DNA of 64,000 bases, from contig NZ_ATUK01000015.1 in assembly GCF_000420165.1 (NCBI RefSeq), forward strand, positions 62,001 through 126,000, in the 5' to 3' direction. The notes beneath the pieces are model-generated. The model was not told the DNA's origin. It saw nothing but the letters and a program-made list of their open reading frames with translations, and made no database searches. This stretch comes from Thioalkalivibrio sp. AKL19 (GTDB taxonomy: Bacteria; Pseudomonadota; Gammaproteobacteria; Ectothiorhodospirales; Ectothiorhodospiraceae). Of this stretch, positions 22,137 through 29,808 are shown in pieces. Position 1 is the stretch's first letter. Each line of letters opens with the position of its first letter. Position numbers and translations under genes: made by a program.

Positions 22137-22717
22137 TGGATCTGAAGGAACTCAACCAGATCGACTTCAACAACATCGGGGAGGCCTCCTGGGGCGTTAA
22201 GGGCCTGATCCTGGCCGTGATCGTCCTGGCCATCCTCGGCCTGTCGTATTACCTCTTCATCGGTGATCAACGCACGGAACTCGAGCGCGCGGAAAGCCGC
22301 GAGCTGCAGCTGCGGGACGAGTTCGAGGACAAGCAGGAACGCGCGGCCAACCTGCAGGCCTACGAGGACCAGCTCGAGGAGATGGAGCGCATGTTCGCCT
22401 CGCTGCTGGAGTTGCTGCCGAGCAGCGCCGAGATTCCCAGCCTGCTGGTGGACATCTCGCAGACCGGGCTGCAGGCCGGCCTCGAGATCGAACTGTTCGA
22501 GCCACGGGGCGAGAACCGCCGCGACTTCTACGCCGAAGTGCCGATCCGCCTTCGGGTCCGCGGCGATTACGAGGATCTCGCGGAGTTCGTCAGTGGGGTC
22601 TCGGCCCTGCCGCGCGTGGTCACCATGCACAACATGCACATCCGTCCCGGTGATTCCGACAACGACCTGCTGATGGACGCGGTCGCCCGAACCTACCGCT
22701 ACCTGGAGGAGAACTGA
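22136..22717 (+). CDS. pilO: Type IV pilus assembly protein PilO
   Basis: Periplasmic partner of PilN. The 193 aa contain an N-terminal INFNN-like cytoplasmic segment, one membrane helix (GLILAVIVLAILGLSYYLFI), a coiled coil (ELERAESRELQLRDEFEDKQ) and a C-terminal ferredoxin-like domain including FYAEVPIRLRVRGDYEDLAE. It overlaps pilN and pilP by one base each, so the operon is tightly packed. Confidence 0.96.
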   Translation: MDLKELNQIDFNNIGEASWGVKGLILAVIVLAILGLSYYLFIGDQRTELERAESRELQLRDEFEDKQERAANLQAYEDQLEEMERMFASLLELLPSSAEIPSLLVDISQTGLQAGLEIELFEPRGENRRDFYAEVPIRLRVRGDYEDLAEFVSGVSALPRVVTMHNMHIRPGDSDNDLLMDAVARTYRYLEEN

Positions 22718-23259
22718 TGAAGCATTCTTCCATGCAGGCGGTGTGGCCCGGGCTGGCCATGATCCTGGCGGGCGGTTTCCTGTTATCCGGATGCGCCCAG
22801 GACAACCGGGATCTCCAGGAGTACATCGCCGAGGTCAAGGAGCGCCCCGGCAGCGGCATCGAGCCGATTCCGACCCTGGAGCCGCACGAGCCCTATCTCT
22901 ATCCGGGGCATACCCGGTCGCCCTTTGATTCCTCGGTGATCGCCCAGCCGGAACTGGCCGCCGCCGAGGGCCAGCCGGGTGATGCGGAGATCGATCCCGA
23001 TCGCCCGCGCGAGTTCCTCGAGGGCTTTCCGCTGGACTCCCTGCGCATGGTCGGCTCGCTGGAGCAGCACGGGGTGCGCTATGCCCTGGTCCGGACCCCG
23101 GATCGAGGGGTGCAGCGTGTCACTGCCGGCAATTACATGGGACAGAACCACGGGGAGATCGTGGAGATCACGCCGACGCAGATTCGTCTGGTCGAGATCG
23201 TGCCGGATGCCTTCGGCGGCCATGTGGAGCGCGAAAACTCCGTGGCGCTGACCGACTAG
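22717..23259 (+). CDS. pilP: Type IV pilus lipoprotein PilP
   Basis: Inner-membrane-anchored lipoprotein that connects PilNO to the PilQ secretin. The signal peptide ends in the lipobox LLSGC with lipidated Cys26. A proline-rich flexible stretch follows (IEPIPTLEPHEPYLYPG). The C-terminal beta domain includes LDSLRMVGSLEQHGVRYALV and GNYMGQNHGEIVEITPTQI, the conserved core of the family. The 180-aa length is typical. Confidence 0.95.
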   Translation: MKHSSMQAVWPGLAMILAGGFLLSGCAQDNRDLQEYIAEVKERPGSGIEPIPTLEPHEPYLYPGHTRSPFDSSVIAQPELAAAEGQPGDAEIDPDRPREFLEGFPLDSLRMVGSLEQHGVRYALVRTPDRGVQRVTAGNYMGQNHGEIVEITPTQIRLVEIVPDAFGGHVERENSVALTD

Positions 23260-23278
23260 CGGTTTGGGGGAGAAGAAC

Positions 23279-25471
23279 ATGATGACGAGCATTCGCCGCA
23301 AGGTCGGCACAACCAACAGGGGATTCAACATGGGTTCTTCCATGCGCGCTTTCGCAGGGACGGTCATGGCCGGCCTGCTGTTCATGGTGTCCCAGGGGGT
23401 GGCTGCCACCGAACTGGAAGAGATCCGGGCCGGCAGCCTGAGCGGGGACCGGGTGCAGGTGAACCTGCGCTTCTCGGAGGCGCCGCCCTCCGATATCCGG
23501 GCCTTTGCGATCGATTCGCCCCCGCGCATTGCCCTGGACTTGCCCAACGTGGGGAATGCCCTGCCGAGTCGCGAGACGGACCTGAATGTCGGTCCGTTGC
23601 TGCGCGCCAGTTCGGTCGAAGCCGGCGACCGCACCCGCGTGGTCTTTAATCTGACCCAGGCCTCCGAGTACCAGACCCGGGTGGAGGGCAACAACCTGAT
23701 CCTTACGCTGGGCCGCGGTGTATCCGAGGCGGATGCCCGTACCCAGCAGGTCGTGGATCGGGCCGGTGAGCCGACCACTACGACCCGCAGCGCGCGCCCC
23801 GTGGAGATCACGGGGATCGATTTCCGCCGTGGCGGCGAAGGCGAGGGCCGCGTCGAGGTGGATCTTTCCCGCTCTGGCGCCGAGATCAACGTGCGCGAAC
23901 AGGCGGGCCGCATCGAGATGACCTTCCCGCGCGCGATGATCGACGAAGGCCTGGAGCGCCGACTCGATGTCGTCGACTTCGCCACTCCGGTTCACACCAT
24001 CGATACCGTTTCGGAGCGTGACCGCGTGCGTATGGAGGTCGAGGCGCGTGGCGAATACGAGATCCTTTCCTATCAGAGTGATCGCCAGTTCGTCCTCGAG
24101 GTCGCGCCGATTTCCGAGGCGGAACGCCAGGCCCGCGCCCGCGAGGAGCGGGAATTCGAGGGCGAACGCCTGTCGCTGAATTTCCAGGACATCGAGGTGC
24201 GTTCCGTCCTGCAGCTGCTGGCGGACTTCACCGACCTGAACATCGTGGTCAGCGATACCGTGGACGGCAACATTACGCTGCGCCTGAACAACGTGCCGTG
24301 GGATCAGGCACTGGACGTCATTCTCCAGGCGCGAGGCTTGGACAAGCGAATGGACGGGAACGTCCTCTACGTCGCTCCCAGCGAGGAGATCGCGGCTCGT
24401 GAGAGGCTAGAGATGGAAGCTCAGCGCGATCGCCAAGAGTTGGAGCCCTTGCGCACTGAGTTCGTTCAGATCAACTTTGCTCAGGCCGAGCAGATCGCCT
24501 CCCTGATTCGGAGTGACGAAGGCGGTCAGTTCCTGTCCGAGCGCGGTAGTATCACCATCGACAGCCGGACGAACACTCTGCTTATTCAAGACACGCAGAG
24601 CCGTATTGAAGATGTTCGGCGGCTAGTGTCTACGTTGGACGTACCCGTTCAGCAGGTGTTGATCGAAACGCGTATTGTTATTGCCGAGGATAACTTTCAA
24701 CGTGACCTTGGTGCGCGTTTCGGCATCAGTGGCACTCGTGGTACTGGAAGACGTACGGGCCTCGGCGTCGGAGGGTCTCTTGCTGGGGCGGACGTGGCGC
24801 GAGATGGAACCACTAGCGCCCTCGGAAGCCGTCTTTCGAATGAAAATGCCGCTCCTTACGGCGATTACAATTACGGCGAAGACTTCCTAATGGGGAATCG
24901 ACTTAATAGCTCGCTTCCTGCGGGCCCCGATCGGGCTGCAGGAATCGGGTTCAGTATTCTCCGTAGTGGAGTCCTGCTTGACCTGGAACTCAGTGCGTTA
25001 CAGGTCGAAGGGCGTGGTGAAGTGATCTCAAGCCCGCGAGTTGTCACGGCGAACGGGCAAACCGCGAGGATCGAGCAGGGGGAGCGGATTCCCTATCAGG
25101 AGGCAACCGGACAAGGTAATACGACTACCCAGTTCATTGATGCATTACTGAAAACCGAGGTTACCCCCCAGATCACCCCCAATGGCAATATCATCATGGA
25201 TATCTTGGTTACGCGGAATAATCGGAGTAATGAACCTCCAGTTCAGGGGGTGCCTGGCATTTCGACGCGCGAGGTTGAAACGCAGGTGTTCGTTGGGAAT
25301 GGCGAAACGGTGGTCCTTGGGGGTGTCTATGAAATCGAAAGTGCCGAAGCCTTGGAAAAAGTCCCGTTCTTTGGCGATATCCCATTCCTCGGTAATTTCT
25401 TCCGGAATCGATCGAACCAAAACAGCAAGGCAGAACTGCTGGTCTTTGTAACGCCACGCGTGATCGATTAA
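23279..25471 (+). CDS. pilQ: Type IV pilus secretin PilQ
   Basis: Outer-membrane secretin through which the pilus passes. After the signal peptide come AMIN-type domains (LEEIRAGSLSGDRVQVNLRF and ITGIDFRRGGEGEGRVEVDL). The N0/N1 domains follow from LSLNFQDIEVRSVLQLLADF, and the secretin core has VISSPRVVTANGQTARIEQG and the C-terminal VPFFGDIPFLGNFFRNRSN. The ATG at 23279 has GGGGGAGA upstream; an earlier TTG is less likely. From roughly 24,400 to the stop codon, GC content and codon choice differ clearly from the first half of the gene, which suggests a recombinant 3' half. Confidence 0.96.
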   Translation: MMTSIRRKVGTTNRGFNMGSSMRAFAGTVMAGLLFMVSQGVAATELEEIRAGSLSGDRVQVNLRFSEAPPSDIRAFAIDSPPRIALDLPNVGNALPSRETDLNVGPLLRASSVEAGDRTRVVFNLTQASEYQTRVEGNNLILTLGRGVSEADARTQQVVDRAGEPTTTTRSARPVEITGIDFRRGGEGEGRVEVDLSRSGAEINVREQAGRIEMTFPRAMIDEGLERRLDVVDFATPVHTIDTVSERDRVRMEVEARGEYEILSYQSDRQFVLEVAPISEAERQARAREEREFEGERLSLNFQDIEVRSVLQLLADFTDLNIVVSDTVDGNITLRLNNVPWDQALDVILQARGLDKRMDGNVLYVAPSEEIAARERLEMEAQRDRQELEPLRTEFVQINFAQAEQIASLIRSDEGGQFLSERGSITIDSRTNTLLIQDTQSRIEDVRRLVSTLDVPVQQVLIETRIVIAEDNFQRDLGARFGISGTRGTGRRTGLGVGGSLAGADVARDGTTSALGSRLSNENAAPYGDYNYGEDFLMGNRLNSSLPAGPDRAAGIGFSILRSGVLLDLELSALQVEGRGEVISSPRVVTANGQTARIEQGERIPYQEATGQGNTTTQFIDALLKTEVTPQITPNGNIIMDILVTRNNRSNEPPVQGVPGISTREVETQVFVGNGETVVLGGVYEIESAEALEKVPFFGDIPFLGNFFRNRSNQNSKAELLVFVTPRVID

Positions 25472-25492
25472 CCGGCCATTGCTGGTCGTTTC

Positions 25493-25521
25493 AAAGCCGG
25501 GGCCTGTCCCCGGCTTTTCTT
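25493..25521 (+). terminator. Rho-independent terminator after pilQ
   Basis: AAAGCCGGGG (25493-25502) and CCCCGGCTTT (25508-25517) make a 10-bp stem with loop CCTGT, followed by TCTTT. It lies 22 bases after the pilQ stop and separates the pil operon from aroK, which in Pseudomonas continues the cluster. Confidence 0.9.
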
Positions 25522-25551
25522 TGGCTGCCCCAGCCAGTAGCCTTGGCGTCC

Positions 25552-26094
25552 ATGCAGAACATCGTACTGGTAGGCCCGATGGGGGCCGGCAAGAGCACAA
25601 TCGGGCGTGGCCTCGCGGGGCTGCTGCGTCGGCCGTTCTTCGATACCGATCAGGAGATCCAGCGGCGTACCGGTGTGGATATCCCGACCATCTTCGAGTT
25701 CGAGGGGGAGGCGGGCTTTCGCAAGCGCGAGACGGCGATGCTGGAGTCGCTTCTGGAACAGGAGGGGGCGGTGATTGCCACCGGGGGCGGGATCGTCGAG
25801 CGCCCGGAAAACCGCGAGCTCCTGCGCGACGAGTTCGTGATCTACCTGCGGGTGCCGGTGGAGGAGCAGTTCCGGCGTACCCGGCGCAACCGGAAGCGCC
25901 CGCTGATCGCGGAGGCGGCAGACCCGAAGGCGCGCCTGCAGGAGCTTTTCGAGGCCCGCGACCCGCTGTACCAGGAAATCGCCAGCCTGACGCTCGAGGG
26001 CAAGGGGCGGCGGGTGCGCGACGCGGTCAAGGGCGTGTGTTCTGCCCTCCAGGTGCAGCGCCCCGACCTGTGCCAGCCCCGCTCCGACGGTTAG
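25552..26094 (+). CDS. aroK: Shikimate kinase AroK
   Basis: Phosphorylates shikimate at the 3-hydroxyl using ATP. Walker A is GPMGAGKST near residue 9. The shikimate-binding acid is in FFDTDQEIQRRTG, the Arg-containing FEGEAGFRKRE segment follows, and GGGIVERPENR is present. A C-terminal NRKRPLIAEAADPKARLQEL contains the lid arginine. The ATG at 25552 (MQNIVLVG) is chosen over a TTG three codons upstream. It is not followed by aroB, which lies 12 kb away, unlike most gammaproteobacteria. Confidence 0.95.
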   Translation: MQNIVLVGPMGAGKSTIGRGLAGLLRRPFFDTDQEIQRRTGVDIPTIFEFEGEAGFRKRETAMLESLLEQEGAVIATGGGIVERPENRELLRDEFVIYLRVPVEEQFRRTRRNRKRPLIAEAADPKARLQELFEARDPLYQEIASLTLEGKGRRVRDAVKGVCSALQVQRPDLCQPRSDG

Positions 26095-26111
26095 TCTTTA
26101 TTTGGCTACAA

Positions 26112-26275
26112 AGCCACGTAATATAAAGCCGAAACAGGAAGATAGGAAGATTGGGAGTGGGGTAATGCCACTGGGATTGCCACCTCATTACTCAACGAGC
26201 AGTCCTTTCTGCCTTCCCAGCTTCCTGTGAATCTCCCTTGACCTTCGGACCCTGTGCGGGCGTTTGTGGTGAAGG
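26112..26275. repeat. Family-B inverted-repeat element, copy 2
   Basis: AAAGCCACG and TTTGTGGTGAAGG form the outer arms. ACAGGAAGATAGGAAGATTGGGA and its imperfect complement CTTCCCAGCTTCCTGT form the inner arms. The centre contains GGTAATGCCACTGGG...GCCACCTCATTACTC, another inverted pair. The motif order matches the element at 9382-9535. It fills the aroK to NTF2-gene gap. Confidence 0.55.
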
Positions 26276-26278
26276 CTG

Positions 26279-26716
26279 CTAATGGCGGGTGCTGCCGCCG
26301 CCGTTAGGGACGAATGTGCCGTCCTGGGACGGTGGCGAACGACGTCCGTGCGAGGCGTGGTGGAACAGGAGGCGCCAGCGATCGTCCAGCCAGCGCCAAG
26401 TCTGGCTGATCAGGATCGTACCGGTCGGGGCGACGTCGCCCGGGCGTGTGATCGCCTCCTCGATGACCACGCTGATGATCTCCCCGGTTTCGTGGCGCCC
26501 CACGATCTTCGGCTCGATGCCGATGTTGAGCTCGCGTGCGAAGACCAGCAGCCAGCTCTCCATGACCTCCGCCACGCCCCTGTGGGCGCGCGGGCTGCCC
26601 GGATGGATGCAGACGATATCCGGGCGCTCGCCCCACAGGCGCATCATCTGTTCGATGTCGGCGGCGCGGAAGGCGGCGTAGTAGTCCTCGACGCAGCGGT
26701 CAACGTCTCCCGGCAT
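26279..26716 (-). CDS. NTF2/SnoaL-like protein (second of a tandem pair)
   Basis: Cone-fold protein of about 145 aa from the ATG at 26716 (MPGDVDRC). Family features are an N-terminal helix (VEDYYAAFRAADIEQMMRLW), the conserved VCIHPGSPRAHRG turn and a C-terminal TWRWLDDRWRLLFHHAS sheet strand. The tail is Ser/Pro/Gly-rich. Such proteins are small enzymes or ligand-binding domains; no catalytic residue set is diagnostic here. Its start codon overlaps the stop of the next gene upstream as TGATG, so the two are translationally coupled. Confidence 0.85.
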   Translation of the reverse strand: MPGDVDRCVEDYYAAFRAADIEQMMRLWGERPDIVCIHPGSPRAHRGVAEVMESWLLVFARELNIGIEPKIVGRHETGEIISVVIEEAITRPGDVAPTGTILISQTWRWLDDRWRLLFHHASHGRRSPPSQDGTFVPNGGGSTRH

Positions 26717-27126
26717 CAGTGCATTCCCCCGGTGGGCCATTCGGGTGTCGGCTCCGGGTCGGCACTGGCGTGGTGGAGCACCATGCGCCAACTGTCACCG
26801 ACCTGACGGTAGCCATTGGTCGCCAGCATGACGCCACGGCGTTCGCCGTGGACGTACAGGTTCTCCCGCAGGACATGAACGACCAGGTCGTCACCCGGTA
26901 TGGCGGTCACCTGGGTCCGGTGCACGATCACCCCGCGCATGCCCGGCAGGATGTCGTCCCAGCTCTCCAGGATCACGTCCGTTCCCTGCAGGCGCTCGCC
27001 ACCGGGGTGGATGCATACGCACTCCGCACTGTCGTGCCAGATCTCGCGCATGCCCTGCGCGTCGCCTGCCTGAAAGGCTTCGTAGAAGGCGGCTTCCGTG
27101 GATTCGGGAGAGGGGAACGTGGCCAT
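26716..27126 (-). CDS. NTF2/SnoaL-like protein (first of a tandem pair)
   Basis: Protein of 136 aa from the ATG at 27126 (MATFPSPES). It shares the pattern AAFYEAFQAGDAQGMREIW, CVCIHPGGERLQGTDVILES and SWRMVLHHAS with its downstream neighbour, so the two look like diverged tandem duplicates, perhaps forming a heterodimer. No signal peptide. It is divergent from the PfkB kinase, with 133 bases between starts. Function is unknown; related proteins are often annotated as DUF4440/SnoaL. Confidence 0.85.
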   Translation of the reverse strand: MATFPSPESTEAAFYEAFQAGDAQGMREIWHDSAECVCIHPGGERLQGTDVILESWDDILPGMRGVIVHRTQVTAIPGDDLVVHVLRENLYVHGERRGVMLATNGYRQVGDSWRMVLHHASADPEPTPEWPTGGMH

Positions 27127-27259
27127 ACGGGTCGGGCCTCCTGGGACGGGGTCTCCATTGTCGCAGGAGCATTCGCGGATGACGAATGCGGCGCCCACCC
27201 GTGGATGACGGATTCCGCGCGAACCGCCAGAATGACGCTCCTTGAACCAGGGAGCCCCT

Positions 27260-28150
27260 ATGGCACGCATCCTCGCCACCGGTATTGTCACGCTGGACCA
27301 CACCCTCGATGTCGAGGTCTACCCGGCCGAGGACGGCGAAGTCCGGGCGCTCGACAGCACCACGCAGCCCGGCGGGAATGCCACCAATACCGCGGCGATC
27401 CTCGCCCAGTTCGGACACCGGCCGGGCCTGGCCGCGGTGGTGGCCGCGGGCGCGGACGGGGATGCCCTGACCGAGCAGCTCAAGGCCCGCGGGCTGGATA
27501 TTCGCCACTGCGTGCGGCGGCCGGGCGTGACGCCGACCTCGCACATCCTGCGCTCGCGGGCCACCGGCAGCCGCACGATCGTCCACCATCGCGATCTGCC
27601 CGAGCTCGCGGTCGCGGATCTCGCCGCCATCCCCTGGCCGGAATACGACTGGCTGCACTTCGAGGGGCGCAATCCGGAGGCCCTGGCGTCGATCCTGCGT
27701 GCCGCGCGGGACAGTATCTTCGATCAGCCGCTGTCCCTGGAGCTGGAGAAACCCCGTCCCGGGCTGGAAGCATGCCTGGATTACGCGGACGTCCTGATGC
27801 TCTCGCGTGACTGGGCCGCGAATATTGCGGACAGCCCCGAGGCGGCGCTGAAGCAACTGGCCGCGCGGTTTCCTGACCGCATCCTGACGGTTACCGCCGG
27901 CAGCGCCGGCGCGTGGATGGCTGCGCGCGGCGAGATCCACCATCGTGCGCCGACGCCCGGTCTCCGGGTGGTCGACAGCGTGGGGGCGGGGGATACCTTC
28001 AATGCCGGCCTGATCCATGCGCTGGTTTCCGGGGAACCACCGGAGCAGGCGTTGACCGCTGCCGTGCGCCTGGCCGAGCGCAAGCTTGTGCAGGTCGGCT
28101 TCGAGGGGTTGGCGGCGGAGGTTTCCGACCCGGGGGCGTGGCCGGGCTAG
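27260..28150 (+). CDS. PfkB-family sugar kinase (ketohexokinase-like)
   Basis: Ribokinase-superfamily kinase of 296 aa. The N-terminal substrate region has GIVTLDHTLDVEVYPAEDGE and GGNATNTAAILAQFG. The C-terminal signature DSVGAGDTFNAGLIHAL carries the catalytic Asp in GAGD. TVTAGSAGAWM is the nucleotide-side strand. The ATG at 27260 follows an AGGGAG ribosome site. Overall layout is like animal ketohexokinase and bacterial fructose/tagatose kinases, but the substrate cannot be assigned. It stands alone, convergent with the PTS genes. Confidence 0.88.
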   Translation: MARILATGIVTLDHTLDVEVYPAEDGEVRALDSTTQPGGNATNTAAILAQFGHRPGLAAVVAAGADGDALTEQLKARGLDIRHCVRRPGVTPTSHILRSRATGSRTIVHHRDLPELAVADLAAIPWPEYDWLHFEGRNPEALASILRAARDSIFDQPLSLELEKPRPGLEACLDYADVLMLSRDWAANIADSPEAALKQLAARFPDRILTVTAGSAGAWMAARGEIHHRAPTPGLRVVDSVGAGDTFNAGLIHALVSGEPPEQALTAAVRLAERKLVQVGFEGLAAEVSDPGAWPG

Positions 28151-28207
28151 CGCCCCCAAGAAACTTGCATCGTCACCGGCGCGGTGACGTGACCCTGCGA
28201 GGGGGCG
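28151..28207. terminator. Nested inverted repeat between convergent genes, possible bidirectional terminator
   Basis: The outer stem CGCCCCC (28151-28157) pairs with GGGGGCG (28201-28207). The inner stem CGTCACC (28171-28177) pairs with GGTGACG (28183-28189). The structure fills the gap between the ends of the PfkB kinase and ptsH genes. There is no U tract, so the terminator role is a guess from position. Confidence 0.4.
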
Positions 28208-28210
28208 GGG

Positions 28211-28480
28211 TCAGGCCTCTTCGCCGAAGCGGTCGGCGACCAGCTCGGTCAGCGCGTCCAGGGCCTCGGATGCATCCTCGCCCTCGGCCTCGATGGTGAT
28301 CTCGCTGCCCTGGGCGGCCGCCAGCATCATGACGCCCATGATGCTCTTGCCGTTGACCTCCTGCTGGTTGCGGGAGACGGTGACGTCCGCGGCGTACTGG
28401 CTGGCCAGGCTGACAAACTTGGCCGCTGCGCGCGCGTGCATCCCCAGGCGGTTAACGATGGGGACTACGCGCTGCGGCAT
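28211..28480 (-). CDS. ptsH: HPr phosphocarrier protein
   Basis: The 89-aa HPr is a small protein phosphorylated by enzyme I at His15 and by HPr kinase at Ser46. Both are present at the canonical numbers: RLGMHARAAAKF (His15) and NGKSIMGVMML (Ser46). It overlaps the upstream EIIA-Man gene by 29 bases. With HprK, EIIA-Man and EIIA-Ntr nearby and no sugar permease in sight, it probably serves regulation, not transport. No enzyme I gene is in the window. Confidence 0.96.
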   Translation of the reverse strand: MPQRVVPIVNRLGMHARAAAKFVSLASQYAADVTVSRNQQEVNGKSIMGVMMLAAAQGSEITIEAEGEDASEALDALTELVADRFGEEA

Positions 28481-28877
28481 CGCTGCACTCCTGATCGCAG
28501 AGAAGAATCCCGTCGTGCCCCCCGGAAAGGGCCTTGTTGACCAGTTCGGTCAGGGGAAGGTGCTGGTAGTTGAGCACGCGGATCAGCATCGGCAGGTTGA
28601 TGCCGGCGATCACGCGCGCATTTGCGCCGCGGGCGACGCGGCTGGCCACGTTGGAAGGCGTGGAGCCGAACATGTCGGTCAGGATCAGGACCCCCGAACC
28701 GCTGTCCAGGGTGGTCAGGCGTTCGCGCGCACGGGTCAGGACCTCGTCCGGGTCGTCGTTCTGGGACATCGCCATGGACTCGCAGTCCTCGGGCAGACCC
28801 CCAAGCATGCTCTGCGCGGTCTGCAACAGGGTGTCGCCCAGATTTTGATGCGTGATCAGAATGAGACCAACGCCCAT
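28452..28877 (-). CDS. PTS EIIA component, mannose family
   Basis: The 141-aa EIIA-Man-type domain carries the phosphorylatable His10 in LILITHQNLGDTLL. The core VLILTDMFGSTPSNVASRVA and INLPMLIRVLNY segments match the family. It lies between rapZ and ptsH and lacks fused or neighbouring EIIB, EIIC or EIID. Such orphan EIIA-Man proteins with HPr and HPr kinase occur in many non-fermenting proteobacteria as a regulatory chain. The target is unknown. Confidence 0.92.
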   Translation of the reverse strand: MGVGLILITHQNLGDTLLQTAQSMLGGLPEDCESMAMSQNDDPDEVLTRARERLTTLDSGSGVLILTDMFGSTPSNVASRVARGANARVIAGINLPMLIRVLNYQHLPLTELVNKALSGGHDGILLCDQECSDAAARSPHR

Positions 28878-28928
28878 GGATCGGCTCCGATTGCGGGTTC
28901 CAGAAAGGCCTTTGCCCGCGTCCAGTGT

Positions 28929-29801
28929 TTACTGCTTGGCCAGCTCGCGGTGACGGATGCTAACAGTAACATGTTCCCGATCCTGCCACGCCCTCGCGAG
29001 GCGCTCGACCAGGTACACCGAGCGGTGCTGTCCGCCGGTGCAGCCGATGGATACGGTCACGTAACTGCGGTGGTCATCCACCAGGCGCGGCAGCCACTGC
29101 GACAGGAAGCCCTGCACGCTGTCGAACATGGCCGCGACCTCCGCGTGTCCCTCGAGGAAGTCGCATACCGGCTGGTCGCGACCGGTCAACCCGGCCAGCT
29201 CCCGTTCATAGTGCGGGTTGGGCAGGCAGCGCACATCGAACACGAAATCGGAGTCCAGGGGGGCCCCGTGCTTGAAGCCGAAGGACTGGAACAGCAGTGA
29301 CAGTTCGTGCTCCCCGCGTTCGCCCATGCGATCGCGCAGGGTGCGGGCGAGATCGTGCATCGACAACCGCGAGGTGTCCACCGTCAGGTCGGCTTCCATG
29401 GCCACGTGGCCCAGCCACTCGCGTTCGCGGTCGATGGCCTCGACCAGCGGCACCCCGTCGCGCGCCAGCGGATGGCGCCGCCGGGTCAGATGGTAGCGTC
29501 GCAACAGGACCTCGCTGGAGGCCTGCAGGAACAGCACCTCCACCTGGATTTCCTCGGCCCGCAGCTGCGCGAGAAGGCCGGCGAATCCCTCCAGTGCCTC
29601 CAGTCCGCTGCGCACGTCCACACCGACGGCCAGGTGGCGATCGCCCTCGGTGTCATAGTGGCCCTGGCGTACCTGGTTGATCAGGTCCGGCAGCAGCGGC
29701 AGCGGGAGGTTGTCGACGCAGAAATAGCCGGCATCCTCCAGGGTGTGCAGGGCTACGGTCTTGCCCGACCCGGAGAGACCGCTGACGATCAGCAGACGCA
29801 T
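28929..29801 (-). CDS. rapZ: RNase adapter protein / nucleotide-binding RapZ
   Basis: RapZ-family P-loop protein of 290 aa. In enterics it delivers the GlmZ small RNA to RNase E to control glucosamine-6-phosphate synthase. Walker A is GLSGSGKT at residues 8-15. The conserved C-terminal GCTGGQHRSVYLVERLA and FDVRCLPNPHYERELAGLTG are present. The ATG at 29801 gives the family start MRLLIVSG. It follows hprK by 7 bases. The presence of GlmZ-type RNAs cannot be judged here. Confidence 0.95.
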   Translation of the reverse strand: MRLLIVSGLSGSGKTVALHTLEDAGYFCVDNLPLPLLPDLINQVRQGHYDTEGDRHLAVGVDVRSGLEALEGFAGLLAQLRAEEIQVEVLFLQASSEVLLRRYHLTRRRHPLARDGVPLVEAIDREREWLGHVAMEADLTVDTSRLSMHDLARTLRDRMGERGEHELSLLFQSFGFKHGAPLDSDFVFDVRCLPNPHYERELAGLTGRDQPVCDFLEGHAEVAAMFDSVQGFLSQWLPRLVDDHRSYVTVSIGCTGGQHRSVYLVERLARAWQDREHVTVSIRHRELAKQ

Positions 29802-29808
29802 GACGGGA

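Noticed and set aside
27260-27276. Sigma-54-like TGGCACG…CGC sequence at the start of the PfkB gene
   Set aside because: It lies inside the coding sequence over the start codon, and the -12 GC element is imperfect.
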